From NCBI RefSeq assembly GCF_004785685.1, contig NZ_SRPF01000006.1:1-64000 (forward strand): a stretch of 64,000 nt of DNA. The letters run 5' to 3'. Position 1 is the first letter of the stretch; every line of letters begins with the position of its first letter. Both the position numbers and the translations under genes were made by a program. The DNA is from Marinobacter confluentis (GTDB lineage: Bacteria; Pseudomonadota; Gammaproteobacteria; Pseudomonadales; Oleiphilaceae). Below are positions 42,925 to 52,556 of the stretch, piece by piece. The notes under the pieces are model-generated. The model saw only the letters and a program-made list of their open reading frames with translations, was not told where the DNA came from and did no database searches.

Positions 42925-45669
42925 TCAGTGCGCTTCATCCCAGTTGTTGCCCACACCTGCCTCTACCAGCAGTGGTACATCCAGGCTAGCAGCAGCCGAC
43001 ATCCGGGATTCCAGGCCCTTGCAGATGGTGTCCAGGGCATTTTCTTTCACTTCCAGAATCAGTTCGTCGTGTACCTGCATGATCATGCGGGCATCGTCGG
43101 CATGATTATTGATTAGCCAGTCCTCCACGCTCATCATCGCCAGCTTGATGATGTCAGCAGCACTGCCCTGCATGGGCGCGTTAATCGCTGTGCGCTCCGC
43201 GCCCTGTTGCAGTTGTTTATTGCGGGCGTTGATTTCCGGCAGATACAGGCGCCGGCCGAACAGCGTTTCCACGTAGCCGTCGTCGTGGGCCTGTTTGCGG
43301 ATGTTGTCCATGTACTTCAGAACGCCGGGGTAGCGCTCGAAGTAGCGGTCAATGTATTCCTGGGCCTGATTCCGCCCGACGTCCAGTTGCCGGGACAGGC
43401 CAAAGGCCGACATGCCATAGATCAGGCCGAAATTGATAGCCTTGGCGCTCCGGCGCTGGTCGCTGGAAACGCCGTCCACCCCGACACCGAAGACTTCTGC
43501 GGCGGTCGCCTTGTGAATGTCTTCGCCTTTCTCAAACGCGGTCAGCAGGCCTTTATCGCCGGATAAGTGGGCCATGATACGCAGCTCAATCTGGGAGTAG
43601 TCCGCCGCCACCAGCTTGTAGCCTTCCGGCGCAATAAAGGCCTGGCGAATACGCCGCCCCTGCTCACTGCGAATGGGAATGTTCTGCAGGTTGGGCTCTG
43701 ACGAGGACAGCCGTCCGGTTGCCGTTACTGCCTGGTGGTAGGAGGTATGAATCCGCCCGGTGCGGTGGTGGATGAGCTCCGGCAGAGTGTCGGTGTAGGT
43801 GGACTTCAGCTTGCTGAGGCTGCGGTGTTCCAGAATCAGGTGAGGTAGACGGTGATCGTGGGCCAGTTCCTGCAATACCGGCTCGGCGGTCGAGGGAGCG
43901 CCCTTGGGGGTTTTCTTGACCACCGGCAGCCCCATCTTTTCATAGAAGATGGTCTGAAGCTGCTTGGGGGAACCCAGATTGAAGACCTCGCCTGCCTCTT
44001 CGTGGGCTTCCTTTTCCAGTTCTGCCATCCGCTCAGCCAGTTCCTGGCTGTGGCGGCGCAGGGTGCTGGCGCTGATCATGGCGCCACGCTGCTCCATGCG
44101 CGACAGCACGGGCACCAGCGGCAGGTCGATTTTCTCGTAGACGTCTTTCAGGCGGCCGGTTTCGGCAAGTCGGGGCCTTAGCACCTGATGCAGGCGCAGG
44201 GTGACGTCGGCGTCTTCCGCGGCATAGGGGCCGGCCTGTTCCAGATCTATCTGGTTAAAGGTCAGCTGCTTGGCGCCTTTGCCGGCAATGGATTCAAAAG
44301 AAATGGTCTGTTCACCCAGATACTCCAGCGCCAGCGCATCCATATTGTGGCGGGAAGCCACGGAATTGAGCACGTAGGATTCCAGCATGGTGTCTTCGGC
44401 AATGCCCTGGAGTTGGATACCGTGATTGGCCAGCACGTTCATGTCGTATTTCAGGTTCTGGCCCACTTTGGCCTGTTTCGGGTCTTCCAATATGGGGCGC
44501 AGTTGCTCCAGAACATAGTCACGCTCCAGCTGTTCCGGCGCGCCCATGTAATCGTGCCCGAAAGGCACATAGGCGGCTTCACCCGGCTCGATGGCGAAGG
44601 ACACGCCCACAACTTCGGCGTCCATATAACGCAGGCTGGTGGTTTCCGTATCGAAGGCGAACAGGGTCGCTTTTTTCAGGCGTTCAAGCCATTTGGCCAG
44701 CGTTTCCTTGTCGGTGATCACGCTGTAGTTCTTTTTGGTGCTGGTCTGTTCGGGTGTGTCGCTACTGGTTTCTGCGCCTGTTGCTTGCGGGTCGGTCGCA
44801 TTTTCACTGCCGCTTTCCAGCTCATTGATCCAGGACCGGAACTCGTATTCCCGGAACAGGTCCAGCAATTCCTCATCGTTCTGTTCACGCAGTTGCAGGT
44901 CTTCCAGGCCGAAATCAAGCTCCACATCGGTGCGGATGGTGGCCAGATCGTAACTCAGTGGCAGGGTTTCAGCGGCTTCGCGGAGGTATTCGCCGATCTT
45001 GCCTTTCACTTCGTCGGCGTGCTCGATGACTTCGCTCAGGCTGCTCCAGGTCTGCAGCCATTTAACCGCGGTTTTGGGGCCGCATTTGTTGACGCCGGGA
45101 ATGTTGTCGACTTTATCGCCGACCAGAGCCAGGTAGTCGATGATCTGTTCCGGTTTGACCCCGAATTTTTCAACCACGCCGTCCCGATCCATCCGGGTAT
45201 CGGTCATGGTGTTGATCAGGGTGACATGGTCGCTGACCAGCTGGGCCATGTCCTTGTCACCGGTTGAGATCACCACATCGATGCCCTTGCTGGTGGCTTC
45301 GTGAGCCAGGGTGCCAATGACGTCATCGGCTTCCACACCTTCAACAATGAGCAGCGGGAGGCCCATGGCTTTCACGATCTGGTGAATAGGCGGAATCTGC
45401 ACCCCCAGGTCTTCCGGCATGGGGGGGCGGTTGGCCTTGTAGTCTTCATACATATCGTGGCGGAAGGTTTTACCCTTGGCGTCGAAAACCACCACCATTT
45501 TTGACCCCGGGTAATCCTGCTCCAGCTTGCGGAGCATGCTGATCACACCCTTGATGGCGCCAGTGGGCTGGCTTTTGCTGGTCATCAGTGGCGGTAGCGC
45601 GTGGTAGGCACGGAACAGGTAGGATGAGCCGTCTACCAGAACGACTGGTGGAGTATTCTTCGATGTCAT
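42925..45669 (-). CDS. polA: DNA polymerase I
   Basis: 914 aa from the ATG at 45669 (MTSKNTPPVVLVDGSSYLFRAYHALPPL). Three domains: 5'-3' exonuclease (1-290, with VEADDVIGTLA and the DKDMAQLV and GDKVDNIPGV motifs), 3'-5' exonuclease (about 320-510, with the FDTETTSL motif intact), and the polymerase (510-914, with TGRLSSSEPNLQNIP, DYSQIELR, RRSAKAINFGLIYGMS and QVHDELILEV). All catalytic aspartates and the O-helix are visible. It functions in Okazaki-fragment processing and repair. Confidence 0.97.
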   Translation of the reverse strand: MTSKNTPPVVLVDGSSYLFRAYHALPPLMTSKSQPTGAIKGVISMLRKLEQDYPGSKMVVVFDAKGKTFRHDMYEDYKANRPPMPEDLGVQIPPIHQIVKAMGLPLLIVEGVEADDVIGTLAHEATSKGIDVVISTGDKDMAQLVSDHVTLINTMTDTRMDRDGVVEKFGVKPEQIIDYLALVGDKVDNIPGVNKCGPKTAVKWLQTWSSLSEVIEHADEVKGKIGEYLREAAETLPLSYDLATIRTDVELDFGLEDLQLREQNDEELLDLFREYEFRSWINELESGSENATDPQATGAETSSDTPEQTSTKKNYSVITDKETLAKWLERLKKATLFAFDTETTSLRYMDAEVVGVSFAIEPGEAAYVPFGHDYMGAPEQLERDYVLEQLRPILEDPKQAKVGQNLKYDMNVLANHGIQLQGIAEDTMLESYVLNSVASRHNMDALALEYLGEQTISFESIAGKGAKQLTFNQIDLEQAGPYAAEDADVTLRLHQVLRPRLAETGRLKDVYEKIDLPLVPVLSRMEQRGAMISASTLRRHSQELAERMAELEKEAHEEAGEVFNLGSPKQLQTIFYEKMGLPVVKKTPKGAPSTAEPVLQELAHDHRLPHLILEHRSLSKLKSTYTDTLPELIHHRTGRIHTSYHQAVTATGRLSSSEPNLQNIPIRSEQGRRIRQAFIAPEGYKLVAADYSQIELRIMAHLSGDKGLLTAFEKGEDIHKATAAEVFGVGVDGVSSDQRRSAKAINFGLIYGMSAFGLSRQLDVGRNQAQEYIDRYFERYPGVLKYMDNIRKQAHDDGYVETLFGRRLYLPEINARNKQLQQGAERTAINAPMQGSAADIIKLAMMSVEDWLINNHADDARMIMQVHDELILEVKENALDTICKGLESRMSAAASLDVPLLVEAGVGNNWDEAH

Positions 45670-45756
45670 GTCAGAACGGACCCGGATAGTGATTGAAGCA
45701 AGGGTTGGCTTGTGCAAATCTGTGGTTATCAACAACCGTTGGCATCAGAGGTTAAC

Positions 45757-46122
45757 ATGAAACCAGATTTGATCGCCGCTATCACCTCTTTGACCCCACT
45801 CACGGCTGTCACCCTGGCAATAATGGCCATTGCGGCAACGCCGACGTCGGCACAGCAGACCAGTGAGCCTGTTGAGACGCCAGATGAACCTGTGGTTGTG
45901 TCGGATTATCAGCCGCCGGGCTCAGCGGCGCAGATTGTGATTCGCCCGGGCAATGATAACGAAGTCTTCTACGAGTATCGCGTTAATGGCGAACTGGTGG
46001 AGATCAAGGTAGTGCCGGAAATTGGCCCGGAATATTATCTGGTGCCCGCCGATGGTGGCGGCTGGATCCGGGAAACGGAAACCGACCTGTTGGTGCCCAG
46101 CTGGGTGCTGTTTCGCTGGTAA
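45757..46122 (+). CDS. DUF2782 secreted protein
   Basis: 121 aa from the ATG at 45757. A signal peptide (residues 1-30, ending PTSAQ) precedes a mature part with the DUF2782 core IRPGNDNEVFYEYRVNGELVEIKVVPEIGPEYYLVPADGGGWIRE. The family is common beside polA in gammaproteobacteria and is of unknown function. Its small beta-rich domain suggests a periplasmic role. It is divergent from polA (88 bases) and convergent with the lipoprotein gene. Confidence 0.85.
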   Translation: MKPDLIAAITSLTPLTAVTLAIMAIAATPTSAQQTSEPVETPDEPVVVSDYQPPGSAAQIVIRPGNDNEVFYEYRVNGELVEIKVVPEIGPEYYLVPADGGGWIRETETDLLVPSWVLFRW

Positions 46123-46123
46123 C

Positions 46124-46600
46124 TCAGATCAGATCGACCGCAACCCCGTCTGACCGACGGCTTTCCCGGCCTTCGCTGTCTACTGCGGTTACGCTGAATT
46201 CATAGGCGCCAGGCTTGAACGGATCCAGAGGGAAGGCACTGCCGTCGCTGACTGGATGGGAAATGCTCTGGAAGGCGGTCTGATGCCTCAGCCGGTAATA
46301 GATCCGATACTCACTGATGTCGCTTTGATAAAGACGGGAACCGTCCTCCCGGGTGGTAGGTGCTTCCCATCTCAGCGTTGGACGATCCGCCGTTCCGCGG
46401 GGTGTCTGGCCCAGGGTGTCCTGAAGGGAAGACACGGCGCCGTTCAGCCGGTTTTCAGCCACAACTGCCGCATCGGCGGAGTCTGCCCTGGAGGACTCGC
46501 CTGAACTGACTTTGCAGCCGCCAGCCAACAGGGCAAAGGCAAGAATCAGGCACAGGGCGGTAAAGGCGCGGGCTCTGTGGGAAGGTTTGCTGTCTGTCAT
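46124..46600 (-). CDS. Putative lipoprotein with fibronectin type III domain
   Basis: 158 aa from the ATG at 46600. A lipoprotein signal (LILAFALLAGGC; lipobox somewhat unusual with Gly at -2 and -1) is followed by a serine/alanine-rich linker and one fibronectin type III domain (residues 70-158: PTLRWEAPTTREDGSRLYQSD, YRIYYRL, YEFSVTAVDSEGRES). Its stop lies one base after that of the DUF2782 gene on the other strand. Function unknown; such domains usually mediate protein or glycan binding at the cell surface. Confidence 0.72.
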   Translation of the reverse strand: MTDSKPSHRARAFTALCLILAFALLAGGCKVSSGESSRADSADAAVVAENRLNGAVSSLQDTLGQTPRGTADRPTLRWEAPTTREDGSRLYQSDISEYRIYYRLRHQTAFQSISHPVSDGSAFPLDPFKPGAYEFSVTAVDSEGRESRRSDGVAVDLI

Positions 46601-46722
46601 GAGGGGTCTCTTGGTCAACAGGTTCTATCAGCCAACGGGTCGGGAGTATGCCTCGGGGAGAAAAATCATCAAGTGACAGTTCTGTAAATCTTGCCCTTCA
46701 GCGCAGCGCAGATTTTTTTCCT

Positions 46723-46742
46723 ATTAGTATGATCATTCTAAT
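46723..46742. promoter_or_regulatory. 20-bp near-perfect palindrome before the phasin-like gene
   Basis: The sequence attagtatgatcattctaat reads as an inverted repeat in nine of ten pairs. It lies 113 bases before the phasin-like start, in a 254-base AT-rich spacer. The length and symmetry suit a TetR- or GntR-type operator. No matching regulator gene is next to it. Confidence 0.5.
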
Positions 46743-46854
46743 TTTTGAGCTTACTCTGCAACGGTGAAGTCAGAAAACGGCCCGATAAACGTGGCCATGA
46801 CGATGCAGCTTTAAAACCAGTAAACACGCATCAAGACCTTTAAGGAGAAAGACT

Positions 46855-47250
46855 ATGGGTAAGCTCAAAACATATCAGGAACAGCTTCAGGAAATCGTAG
46901 AGAAAGGCATCAATGCCGCTGAAGAGCAGCAGAAGAAGCTGGCCTCCAAGCCGTTCGAGTACGCCGAAAAGCTTGAAAGCGAAGCTCGCGAGTACAGCGT
47001 TAAAACTCTGCGTACCCGTTACTATGGCTACAGCGAAAACCTGTTCGAGCAACTGCGTTCGCTGAACACCAAGTTCGGTAGCTTTGCTGCTGACCTGGTT
47101 GCCAAGCTTGAGAAAGAAGTGGCTGAAGGCGCTGACGAAGTTTCTGACGCCGCTGACTCTGTGAAAGAGTCTGTAGAGGCCAAGAAGCCAGCTGCCAAGA
47201 AGCCAGCGGCCAGAAAGCCGGCTGCAAAGAAAGCAACTGCTTCAGCCTGA
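46855..47250 (+). CDS. Phasin-like protein with Lys/Ala/Pro-rich tail
   Basis: 131 aa. An N-terminal helical part (residues 1-95, including YQEQLQEIVEKGINAAEEQQKKLASKPFEYAEKLESEAREY) is typical of short amphipathic phasin-like proteins that coat polyhydroxyalkanoate or lipid granules. The tail has repeated KPAAKKPAARKPAAKKA, a histone-like basic stretch as in Pseudomonas PhaF, which can bind DNA. Strong AAGGAG ribosome-binding site. It stands alone with its own terminator; no phaC gene is seen nearby. The phasin call is by composition and layout, so moderate. Confidence 0.65.
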   Translation: MGKLKTYQEQLQEIVEKGINAAEEQQKKLASKPFEYAEKLESEAREYSVKTLRTRYYGYSENLFEQLRSLNTKFGSFAADLVAKLEKEVAEGADEVSDAADSVKESVEAKKPAAKKPAARKPAAKKATASA

Positions 47251-47273
47251 TAGGGCAGAGTCAGAGTGCAGAG

Positions 47274-47297
47274 AGGCCGCCTCCGGGCGGCCTTTTT
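47274..47297 (+). terminator. Terminator after the phasin-like gene
   Basis: An 8-bp stem (aggccgcc / ggcggcct) with a TCCG loop is followed by five T residues. Confidence 0.88.
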
Positions 47298-47311
47298 ATT
47301 GGTTGCGAGGT

Positions 47312-47965
47312 CTAGGAATTATTGTTTTCCGGTGGTACTTCAAGCGGAAGTGTTCGGGGCTTGTCGGTAATAATCTCGAGCCGCTCGATGTCTTGCAGGA
47401 ACTGACGCTTCACCGCGTCAATGTCGGCTTGCTGAGCACTGATTTCACGCTCGATTTCCCGAATGTTGGATTCAAGTCGACGGATTTTTTTCAGAATGCC
47501 CTCGGGGATCTCGCGGCCTGAACGCTCAAGATCAGCGGCACGCTCCTGCTCCGAATCCAGCTGGCTTTCGATGACCGAAATGTTGCCGCGCTTGAGCTGG
47601 GAAAGACCTCTGAGTTCGCGGATTTTTCGGTACATGGCCCGTACGGCTTCATCCGGGTGACTGAACCGCTCCAGCAGTTTTTTATCCAGAGCCAGTTGGC
47701 GGGCCTTTGCCTCTTCCTGGCGTTTGCGGGCTTCCCGCGCGGCGATTTCTTCCGCAGTTGGCGCCGGATCAATGGTTTCGATGACGCGGCCATTGTTGTT
47801 GAGGATGTCGTAGCCGCGCTTGGATGCAGACTGGGGAATGGTGTTGCTGATGACGACCTGACCGTTTTCGTCAGTATAGCGATACATATTGGCGGTCGCC
47901 GTTGCCGCAAAAAGTAGCAGGGCGACAGCGGAAGCTGCGATAACGGGCTTGATCAGCTCATTCAT
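47312..47965 (-). CDS. DUF4124 exported protein with coiled coil
   Basis: 217 aa from the ATG at 47965. A signal peptide (about 1-25, LLLFAATATA) precedes the DUF4124 domain, NMYRYTDENGQVVISNTIPQSASKRGYDILNNNG, and a long charged coiled coil from about residue 70 to 195 (EEIAAREARKRQEEAKAR..., SNIREIEREISAQQADIDAV). The DUF4124 domain is often linked to envelope functions but its role is not known. Convergent with the phasin-like gene. Confidence 0.82.
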   Translation of the reverse strand: MNELIKPVIAASAVALLLFAATATANMYRYTDENGQVVISNTIPQSASKRGYDILNNNGRVIETIDPAPTAEEIAAREARKRQEEAKARQLALDKKLLERFSHPDEAVRAMYRKIRELRGLSQLKRGNISVIESQLDSEQERAADLERSGREIPEGILKKIRRLESNIREIEREISAQQADIDAVKRQFLQDIERLEIITDKPRTLPLEVPPENNNS

Positions 47966-48043
47966 GGTAATGGGTCGCACTCGGGTAAACGGATGAAGCT
48001 TATCGAAGCATACCAAAAGCCACGCAATATGCCATGTGGCGTA

Positions 48044-48682
48044 TCAGATCCCGTAGGCCTGCTGGTAAGTGGCAACCCGTGCCGCATGCTCCTCGAAGCC
48101 GGGTCTGGAGTTGAGGTAGTCGAGGACCTGGTCCAGCTTGATAATGCTGACCACGGGGATACCAAAGGTGTCCTGGACTTCCTGGATGGCCGATTTGTCG
48201 CCGGTGCCCCGTTCCTGGCGGTCCAGGGCAATCAGCACTCCCGCGGGCCTGGCGCCAGCGTTATGGATCAGATCCATGGATTCACGAATGGCGGTACCGG
48301 CGGTAATAACGTCGTCAACCACCAGGACCTCGCCCTGCAATGGAGCGCCAACAATATTGCCGCCTTCGCCGTGATCTTTCTTTTCTTTACGGTTGAACGC
48401 AAAAGGTTTGTTGATGCCATCTGCGGCCAGGGCCATGGCAGTCACGGTCGCCAACGGAATGCCCTTATAGGCTGGACCGAAAATAATGTCATAATTCAGG
48501 CCGCTGCGTTCAAGCGCGGCGGCATAGGCTTTGCTTAGTTCTAGCAGGTCTTCGCCAGTATTGAACAGGCCCGCGTTGAAAAAGTACGGACTGGTACGGC
48601 CGGATTTAAGCGTGAAGTCGCCGAAACGCAGAACATCGCGACGAATGGCGAACTCGATGAAATTCTTCTGATAGTCATGCAT
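48044..48682 (-). CDS. pyrE: Orotate phosphoribosyltransferase
   Basis: 212 aa. Condenses orotate with PRPP to OMP in pyrimidine synthesis. Signatures: [18 protein letters not shown], the flexible-loop [14 protein letters not shown] and the PRPP motif [17 protein letters not shown]. Divergent from the crc gene with 82 bases between, the same arrangement as in Pseudomonas. Confidence 0.96.
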   Translation of the reverse strand: MHDYQKNFIEFAIRRDVLRFGDFTLKSGRTSPYFFNAGLFNTGEDLLELSKAYAAALERSGLNYDIIFGPAYKGIPLATVTAMALAADGINKPFAFNRKEKKDHGEGGNIVGAPLQGEVLVVDDVITAGTAIRESMDLIHNAGARPAGVLIALDRQERGTGDKSAIQEVQDTFGIPVVSIIKLDQVLDYLNSRPGFEEHAARVATYQQAYGI

Positions 48683-48763
48683 GGCAAGGTGTCTGGCGGG
48701 TCTGAAGCTTTATTTGAGACGTAAAAACAGTATCATACACTCAAACAAGATCAGGGAACACGT

Positions 48764-49570
48764 ATGCGTGTCGTAACGATTAGCGTCAACGGCCTGGCTC
48801 AAGCCGTTGAGAAAGGTTTCTTTGAATGGCTGGCCGGGCAGGATGCCGATGTGGTCTGCGTTCAGGATCACCGTATGCGCGCCTACGAAGTCGAGGATTT
48901 CAACCTTATCCCTGAGGGTTACCAGGCCTACTTTATAGACGGCGAGCGCAACGAGGACGGCGGCGTTGGCATCTACACCCGCCATTTCCCCAAGGCGATC
49001 ATGTATGGCTTTGCCAATGAACAGGCGGACCGTGAAGGACGCTTCATTCAGGCGGATTTTGACAAGGTGTCTGTTGCTTCCGTTCTGGCACCCTGCGCGC
49101 TTGGCCGTGAGGAAGAACTGACCGGTAGCGACGATCTGACGGTTCTGGACCACAAGGATGAGTTTCTGGAGTCTTTCGGGCTGCATATGCAGAAGACCCT
49201 GCGCAAGCGCAGGCAGTTTATTTTCTGCGCCAATCTGCAGACCGCCCACCACGTGACCGATGCCAGCCCCTTGTACCACAAGCTGGATTTCTCTGGCTTC
49301 CTGCCCCATGAGCGGGCGTGGCTGGACCGTCTGTTTGATGAAATGGGCTGTGTTGATGCATTCCGCGATCTGAACAAGCAGAGCAATCAGTTCACCTGGT
49401 GGCCGGAGCAGGCGGAAGGTTCCCGTAAAAAGGCGGGGATTCGGGTGGATTACCAGCTGCTCACGCCGGGTATTCGCAAAACGGTAGTGGACGGCTGGAT
49501 TGATGACTCAACCCGGTTTTCTGACCATGCGCCGGTGATTATGGATTACGATATTGAGATCGGCATCTAG
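48764..49570 (+). CDS. crc: Catabolite repression control protein Crc homologue
   Basis: 268 aa. An exonuclease-III/endonuclease fold aligned along its length with Pseudomonas Crc (RVVTISVNGL, ADVVCVQDHRM, EGRFIQADFDKVSVASVLAPC, LPHERAWLDRLFDEMGCVDAFRDL, FTWWPEQ, RVDYQLLTPGI, FSDHAPVIMDYD). The catalytic GDxN of true exonuclease III is replaced (FCANLQTAHH), so it should lack nuclease activity, as does Crc. In Pseudomonas Crc works with Hfq on A-rich target sites to repress secondary carbon use, including alkane and aromatic pathways. Placement beside pyrE supports the call. That it acts the same way here is inference. Confidence 0.85.
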   Translation: MRVVTISVNGLAQAVEKGFFEWLAGQDADVVCVQDHRMRAYEVEDFNLIPEGYQAYFIDGERNEDGGVGIYTRHFPKAIMYGFANEQADREGRFIQADFDKVSVASVLAPCALGREEELTGSDDLTVLDHKDEFLESFGLHMQKTLRKRRQFIFCANLQTAHHVTDASPLYHKLDFSGFLPHERAWLDRLFDEMGCVDAFRDLNKQSNQFTWWPEQAEGSRKKAGIRVDYQLLTPGIRKTVVDGWIDDSTRFSDHAPVIMDYDIEIGI

Positions 49571-49590
49571 GGCTTTTGGCGCGGGAGTAA

Positions 49591-49624
49591 GCGTGCCCGG
49601 AAAAGACACCCTCTCCGGACACGC
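49591..49624. repeat. Hairpin between crc and rph
   Basis: Arms gcgtgcccgga (49591-49601) and tccggacacgc (49614-49624) pair over 11 bases with one G-T wobble; the 12-base loop is aaagacaccctc. No T run follows on either side. It lies between the convergent crc and rph stops and may slow or end transcription, or be a reduced repeat element. Confidence 0.6.
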
Positions 49625-49638
49625 GGAACGGAGGCACC

Positions 49639-50355
49639 TTAGCCGGCCAAAGCCGCCTTCTGAGCCTCAAACAACTGGTTAATCCCCAGCTTCGCCAGCT
49701 TCAACATTCCATCCAGTTCTTCCTGCTCAAACGGCGCACCTTCCGCTGTTCCCTGAATCTCAATGAACCCGCCTTTGTCCGTCATGATCACGTTCATGTC
49801 GGTCTCAGCTTCTGAATCCTCTGGATAATCCAGGTCCAGAACGGGCGTTCCTTTGTAAACGCCCACAGAGAATGCAGCGATCATCTGCTTCAGCGGTGAT
49901 GTCTTCAGCCGACCCTCTTTAACCAGAAAGTTCAGCGCATCCACCAGGGCCACGCAGCCACCGGTAATGGCAGCGGTGCGGGTGCCGCCGTCGGCCTGGA
50001 TGACGTCGCAGTCGATGGTGATGCTGTGCTCGCCCAGTGCCTTCATGTCAACGGCGGCTCGTAGAGAGCGGCCAATCAGGCGCTGGATTTCAACGGTGCG
50101 GCCACCCTGTTTGCCACGGGCGGCTTCGCGGCCCATGCGGCTGCCGGTGGAGCGGGGCAGCATGCCGTATTCGGCGGTGATCCAGCCCTGTCCCTGGCCA
50201 CGGAGGAAAGGCGGCACCTTGTTTTCCACGGAGGCGGTGCAGATCACTTTGGTATCGCCAAACTCAACCAGTACCGAGCCTTCGGCGTGGCGGGTAAATT
50301 GGCGGGTGATTCGGATATCGCGGGGTTGTTCCGGCGTTCTTCCGCTCGGTCTCAT
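49639..50355 (-). CDS. rph: Ribonuclease PH
   Basis: 238 aa from the ATG at 50355. A 3'-5' phosphorolytic exoribonuclease that trims tRNA precursors. Features: [44 protein letters not shown] in shortened form at the N-terminus, the [19 protein letters not shown] phosphate region, [26 protein letters not shown] and a C-terminal [16 protein letters not shown] helix. It is full length, unlike the truncated rph of some Escherichia coli strains. Divergent from yicC. Confidence 0.95.
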   Translation of the reverse strand: MRPSGRTPEQPRDIRITRQFTRHAEGSVLVEFGDTKVICTASVENKVPPFLRGQGQGWITAEYGMLPRSTGSRMGREAARGKQGGRTVEIQRLIGRSLRAAVDMKALGEHSITIDCDVIQADGGTRTAAITGGCVALVDALNFLVKEGRLKTSPLKQMIAAFSVGVYKGTPVLDLDYPEDSEAETDMNVIMTDKGGFIEIQGTAEGAPFEQEELDGMLKLAKLGINQLFEAQKAALAG

Positions 50356-50479
50356 AATGATTCCTGATGCTGCTGGTGTGTGGAAAGGGCGCAAAGTATA
50401 ACACGCACGGATAAACGGGGTGTTCTGCTAGACTGAACGTTGAACACATCAGCAAAACCGGGTGCCTTACGAGGGATTT

Positions 50480-51343
50480 ATGATTCGAAGTATGACAGCG
50501 TTCGCCCGCTGTGATGTTCAGGGTGACTGGGGCGCGCTGACCTGCGAAATACGAACGGTCAATCACCGCTACCTGGAGCCGTCTTTCCGTATTCCGGACG
50601 CCCTCCGTGAGCTTGAGAACCGCTTTCGCGACCAGCTGCGGACCCAGCTTCGCAGAGGCAAGGTCGACGTTGCGCTGCGCTTTCAGTCCACCGAAACCAG
50701 CTCCAGCCTGCAGGTCGACGAGTCCATGGTTCATGCGGTCAATGAGGCGGCCCGGCAGATCAACCGCATGCTGGATAACCCGGCCGATCTGAATGCTCTG
50801 GATATTCTGCGCTGGCCCGGCGTTCTTATCTCAGCGGAACAGGACTACAGCGCTGCCAGGAAAGCCGCAGAAAGCCTGTTTGCGGACACGGTCGCGCAAC
50901 TGCAAACCGTTCGCGAGCGTGAAGGTGAGCGCCTGCGCCCCCTGTTCGAGGAGCGGCTGAATACCATGGCAATACTGGTGGCAGATGTACGGGCATTGAT
51001 GCCAGAGTTGCTCAAGGCCCAGGAAGAGACGCTGAGAAAGCGGTTCGAGCAGGCAAAAGTGGAACTGGCCCCGGAGCGTATAGCCCAGGAAATGGTGATG
51101 CTGGCGCAGAAGTCTGATGTGGCAGAGGAACTGGACCGCCTGGATGCCCATATTCAGGAAGTGACTGATGTCTTTCTCAGTGACGAGGCCATCGGCCGCA
51201 AGCTGGACTTCCTGATGCAGGAGCTGAACCGGGAGGCCAATACCCTCAGCAGCAAAAGCATTGATGCCAGGGTCACCCGCGCTGCGGTGGACCTGAAAGT
51301 GCTGATCGAGCAGATGCGAGAGCAGGTGCAGAACGTTGAATAG
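50480..51343 (+). CDS. yicC: YicC-family endoribonuclease
   Basis: 287 aa from the ATG at 50480, behind GAGGGA. N-terminal MIRSMTAFARCDVQGDWGALTCEIRTVNHRYLEPSFRIPD is the family signature; the C-terminal DUF1732 domain ends EVTDVFLSDEAIGRKLDFLMQELNREANTLSSKS. YicC proteins are RNA endonucleases in recent work and act in small-RNA decay. It stands before gmk with 119 bases between, as commonly seen. Confidence 0.92.
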   Translation: MIRSMTAFARCDVQGDWGALTCEIRTVNHRYLEPSFRIPDALRELENRFRDQLRTQLRRGKVDVALRFQSTETSSSLQVDESMVHAVNEAARQINRMLDNPADLNALDILRWPGVLISAEQDYSAARKAAESLFADTVAQLQTVREREGERLRPLFEERLNTMAILVADVRALMPELLKAQEETLRKRFEQAKVELAPERIAQEMVMLAQKSDVAEELDRLDAHIQEVTDVFLSDEAIGRKLDFLMQELNREANTLSSKSIDARVTRAAVDLKVLIEQMREQVQNVE

Positions 51344-51381
51344 GTGTCGCAGGGTGCGGCAGCGATTCAAAGACCTTATAA

Positions 51382-52095
<714 letters not shown>

Positions 52096-52192
52096 AGTGT
52101 CTGGCCCGCTTATTTCTGTATACAAATTGAGCCGGCGCCAGTAAACTACGCGGTCTGCTGAAATCAGCCATTTTTTCAATATCGGGGATGTT

Positions 52193-52405
52193 ATGGCACG
52201 AGTAACTGTTGAAGATTGTCTCGAAAACGTTGATAACCGCTTCCAGCTGGTAATGCTGGCCACCAAGCGCGCGCGTCAGCTCGCCACCAAGGGTTTCGAG
52301 CCTCTGGTACCGGAAGAAAACGACAAACCAACAGTGATCGCCTTGCGCGAAATCGCCGAAGGCAAGATTGGCCGTGAGCTGCTTGCCGAGGAAGACGACG
52401 AATAA
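52193..52405 (+). CDS. rpoZ: RNA polymerase omega subunit
   Basis: 70 aa. The conserved [33 protein letters not shown] core is complete; the acidic C-terminus (LAEEDDE) is typical. Omega assists assembly of beta' and forms one ppGpp-binding site on RNA polymerase, which suits its place immediately before spoT. It is followed by an intrinsic terminator. Confidence 0.97.
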   Translation: MARVTVEDCLENVDNRFQLVMLATKRARQLATKGFEPLVPEENDKPTVIALREIAEGKIGRELLAEEDDE

Positions 52406-52495
52406 GCTGCAAGTTTCTGCAGTAGAGCATTGAAATCCGTTGCTCCGCTTTTATAGTGTATAGATAGAGTGCATTGACGGAATCACCTCGGAAGG

Positions 52496-52523
52496 ACCCG
52501 AATGTTCGCATTCGGGTTTTTTT
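52496..52523 (+). terminator. Terminator between rpoZ and spoT
   Basis: A 9-bp stem (acccgaatg / cattcgggt) with a TTCG tetraloop is followed by seven or so T residues. The spoT gene starts 34 bases later, so readthrough or an own promoter is needed for spoT. Confidence 0.92.
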
Positions 52524-52556
52524 GTCCCTGAACAAAGGATCAAAGACGGAGGCGCG

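Noticed and set aside
44188..45267. 359-codon plus-strand ORF inside polA
   Set aside because: Antisense to the polA exonuclease domains and without recognisable protein features; GC-rich codon bias makes such shadow frames common.
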